From contig NZ_AP028461.1 in the NCBI RefSeq assembly GCF_033097365.1, positions 4,030,001 to 4,094,000 on the forward strand: 64,000 nt of DNA. Reading direction: 5' to 3'. The translations under genes were made by a program, and so were the position numbers. This document shows, piece after piece, positions 62,304-64,000 of this stretch. The stretch is from Actinoplanes sichuanensis. GTDB lineage: Bacteria > Actinomycetota > Actinomycetes > Mycobacteriales > Micromonosporaceae. The notes under the pieces were generated by a model that was given only the letters and a program-made list of their open reading frames with translations, did no database searches and was not told the origin of the DNA. Every line of letters starts with the position of its first letter. Within the stretch, counting starts at the first letter, position 1.

Positions 62304-62930
62304 TCAGGTGGTGCGGACCAGGTTCGCGAAGATGGCGGCGAACTGGTCGAGGCCGGCTCGGGCGCGGGCGTCGTCGCGGTGCGACAGCCAGGACCAGGCG
62401 ACCCCGTTGAGGGTGGCCAGCACCAGGTCGGCGAGCACGGCTTCGTCGCGTAGGTAGGTGAAGCCGGCCTCCTTGGCCAGGCGGGTGATGTAGCCGGTCG
62501 CCTTCTCCAGCGACTCGCGGTGCTCCGCCTGGGGAAGGTCCTGAAGTTCGGGGTCGCGGAGGGCGACGTTGCCGAGCTCGAAGAGGACCTGTTGGGCGCC
62601 GGGGTCGGATTCGATCTGTGTCCAGTAGGCGGTGAGCATCGTGGCGATGTTCTCCTCGGGGGTCGCCTCGGGACGGATGTCGGGCCAGGCGTCGTCGAGG
62701 TCGATCTCCCGGTCGCTGGCCAGGACGGCCGCGTACAGGTCTTTCTTGGTGTGGAAGCAGTAGTGGAAGGCGCCGTGCGGCATGCCGGCCTCGGCGCAGA
62801 TGGCGCGGGTGGTGGCGGCCGCGATGCCGTCGCGTCTCATGACCCTCAGTGCGGCGGCGACCAGCAACTTCCGGCGGTCGGCGGCGCTGATGTTGCGGCG
62901 GACGGTCTTCGCGCCCGTGCCCTCTTCCAT
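62304..62930 (-). CDS. TetR-family repressor next to CYP102, Bm3R1-like by context
   Basis: 208 residues from ATG 62930 (GTG 62954 would begin inside the palindrome). HTH: GIAAATTRAICAEAGMPHGAFHYCFHTKKDLYAAVL. Divergent from the CYP102-type gene, with a long palindrome between. In Priestia megaterium the TetR repressor Bm3R1 controls P450-BM3 through a palindromic operator, so the same logic is likely. Confidence 0.92.
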   Translation of the reverse strand: MEEGTGAKTVRRNISAADRRKLLVAAALRVMRRDGIAAATTRAICAEAGMPHGAFHYCFHTKKDLYAAVLASDREIDLDDAWPDIRPEATPEENIATMLTAYWTQIESDPGAQQVLFELGNVALRDPELQDLPQAEHRESLEKATGYITRLAKEAGFTYLRDEAVLADLVLATLNGVAWSWLSHRDDARARAGLDQFAAIFANLVRTT

Positions 62931-62946
62931 GGCCCGGATCGTAGCA

Positions 62947-62988
62947 TTGGCCACAGGACTTGGTCACTTGACCAAGTCCTGTGGCCAA
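62947..62988. promoter_or_regulatory. 42-bp near-perfect palindrome, likely repressor operator
   Basis: Arms 62947-62967 and 62968-62988 match at 20 of 21 positions (outer TTGGCCACAGGACTTGG). It contains TTGACC (62968-62973), which with TTAGCT (62990-62995) and a 16-base spacer makes a promoter for the P450; GTGACC with TACGAT (62943-62938) may serve the repressor. Confidence 0.82.
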
Positions 62989-63003
62989 GTTAGCTTGGGC
63001 GGC

Positions 63004-64000
63004 ATGCAGAACATCCCGGGTCCGAAGCCGCTCCCGCTGCTCGGCAATCTGCTCGAGCTGATCCGCGCACCGCACGAGACGAGCGGCGACTTCGCCGAGG
63101 ACTACCACCGGCGCTACGGCGGGGTCTTCTCCCTCGACGTCGGCGGCAAGCGGATGATCTTCGCCTCACACCATGCGCTGGTGACCGAGATGTGCTCCGA
63201 CCCGCTCTGGTCCAAAGCCGTCCACGACCCTCTGGAGCAGCTGCGTGACCTGGGCGGCGACGGCCTGTTCACCGCCTACGACGACGAACCCAACTGGGGT
63301 CGCGCGCACCGGCTGCTGATGCCCGCGTTCGGGACGGCGGCGATCCGCGACTACTTCCCACAGATGCTCGACATCGCCGAGCAGATGATGCTGCGCTGGG
63401 AGCGGTTCGGTCCGGACCACGACATCGACGTGGCCGAGGACATGACCCGGCTGACGTTGGACACCATCGCGCTGTGCGCCTTCGACGTGCGGTTCAACTC
63501 GTTCTACTCCGAGCAACCGCACCCGTTCGTGGGTGCGATGGTCCGGGCACTGGTCGAGGCGGGCGCCCGGGGGGAACGGCTGCCGGGCGTGCAGCCGTTG
63601 CTGGTCGGCACGAACCGGCAGTACCGCGCGGACATCACGCTGATGCACCGGATCGCCGACGACATCGTCACCGCGCGGATCGCCAAACCGCCCGCCGAAC
63701 GACCCGACGACCTGCTGGAACGCATGCTCACCGCAAGCGACCCGCTCACCGGGGAGCGGCTGTCGGAACAGAACATCCGCTACCAGCTGGCGACGTTCCT
63801 GATCGCCGGGCACGAGACCACCTCGGGGCTGCTGTCCTTCGCCGTCCATCGGCTGCTCACGCAGCCGACGGTCTTGGCACGCGCCCGCCTCTGCGTCGAT
63901 CAGGTGCTCGGGGACCGTACCCCCGCGTTTGAAGATCTTGCGAAGTTGGGTTTTCTCGGGCAGATCCTGCGCGAGACGCTGCGGCTGCATCCGACCGCGC
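63004..64000 (+). CDS. CYP102-type cytochrome P450 (P450-BM3-like), 3' end cut by window
   Basis: 332 codons visible from ATG 63004. It closely follows the BM3 haem domain: EDMTRLTLDTIALCAFDVRF, NSFYSEQPHPFVGAMVRAL, NIRYQLATFLIAGHETTSGL (I-helix oxygen motif AGHETT) and the K-helix ETLRLHPTA at the edge. The haem Cys and any fused reductase lie beyond the window. BM3-type enzymes hydroxylate fatty acids with NADPH. Divergent from the TetR gene. Confidence 0.93.
   Translation, partial: MQNIPGPKPLPLLGNLLELIRAPHETSGDFAEDYHRRYGGVFSLDVGGKRMIFASHHALVTEMCSDPLWSKAVHDPLEQLRDLGGDGLFTAYDDEPNWGRAHRLLMPAFGTAAIRDYFPQMLDIAEQMMLRWERFGPDHDIDVAEDMTRLTLDTIALCAFDVRFNSFYSEQPHPFVGAMVRALVEAGARGERLPGVQPLLVGTNRQYRADITLMHRIADDIVTARIAKPPAERPDDLLERMLTASDPLTGERLSEQNIRYQLATFLIAGHETTSGLLSFAVHRLLTQPTVLARARLCVDQVLGDRTPAFEDLAKLGFLGQILRETLRLHPTA

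Noticed and set aside
1..64000. rRNA, tRNA or complete secondary-metabolite cluster
   Set aside because: No rRNA-like stretch, tRNA T-loop pattern, PKS/NRPS or terpene gene was seen; P450 and SARP-like genes alone do not make a cluster.

Overview
The window is very GC-rich, uses GTG starts and 4-base ATGA/GTGA gene overlaps freely, and encodes families typical of filamentous Actinomycetota: HTH/DUF5753 regulators with DUF397, ANTAR and SpoIIE regulators, SARP-like domains, DUF5994 and many sigma factors. Codon third positions are almost always G or C in the real genes. The mix best fits a Micromonosporaceae-type genome such as Actinoplanes; this is inferred from family content, not from a search. 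No rRNA, tRNA, CRISPR array or complete mobile element was seen.

Layout. 1-7.3 kb: a Baeyer-Villiger-type flavin monooxygenase (cut by the window edge), a membrane-anchored protein, a methyltransferase, a HIT protein, a SARP-like protein and a secreted SGNH esterase with PKD and six beta-type repeats. 7.4-12.5 kb: a copper-handling operon (CopD/CtaG fusion, PCu(A)C lipoprotein, DyP peroxidase, CopC) divergent from an ECF sigma factor. The two face each other across a perfect palindrome whose halves look like two identical ECF promoters. 12.5-16.2 kb: two coupled sigma-like genes, a catalase-like protein and a CheB-type esterase. 16.6-17.2 kb and 20.2-20.7 kb hold decayed genes.

17.4-33 kb is a stress and partner-switching signalling region: a PAS-SpoIIE phosphatase, three GAF regulators, a STAS-ATPase fusion, a STAS protein, a region-2-only sigma-like protein, a glycosyltransferase pair, and a coupled operon (AI-2E-type permease, diacylglycerol kinase-like, DUF5994, Acg-type nitroreductase). 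The last operon follows a stress-sigma-like promoter and a 13-residue leader ORF. 33-35.3 kb is an insertion scar: ISAs1-type and IS5-type transposase remnants flank a secreted CAP protein with three nearly identical 162-bp repeats. 35.5-45.3 kb holds an ankyrin protein, two histidine kinases, a NarL regulator, an HTH regulator with two tiny coupled ORFs, an internally deleted methyltransferase, an MFS exporter, a GlxA-type regulator and an atypical SDR.

The most striking block is 45.3-53.7 kb: five minus-strand genes forming two related modules of CHAT protease plus a paralogous helical partner (the longer partner carries a TPR tail), with a caspase-DUF4384 protein between them. It resembles the predicted caspase/TPR-associated (CATRA-type) conflict systems. 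A LacI regulator is divergent from it. 55-64 kb has a secreted trypsin-fold protein that has lost its catalytic residues, an HTH/DUF397 unit with paired dyads upstream, a TetR/SDR pair with two matching operators, and a TetR gene divergent from a CYP102 (P450-BM3-like) gene across a 42-bp near-perfect palindrome. The CYP102 gene runs off the window.
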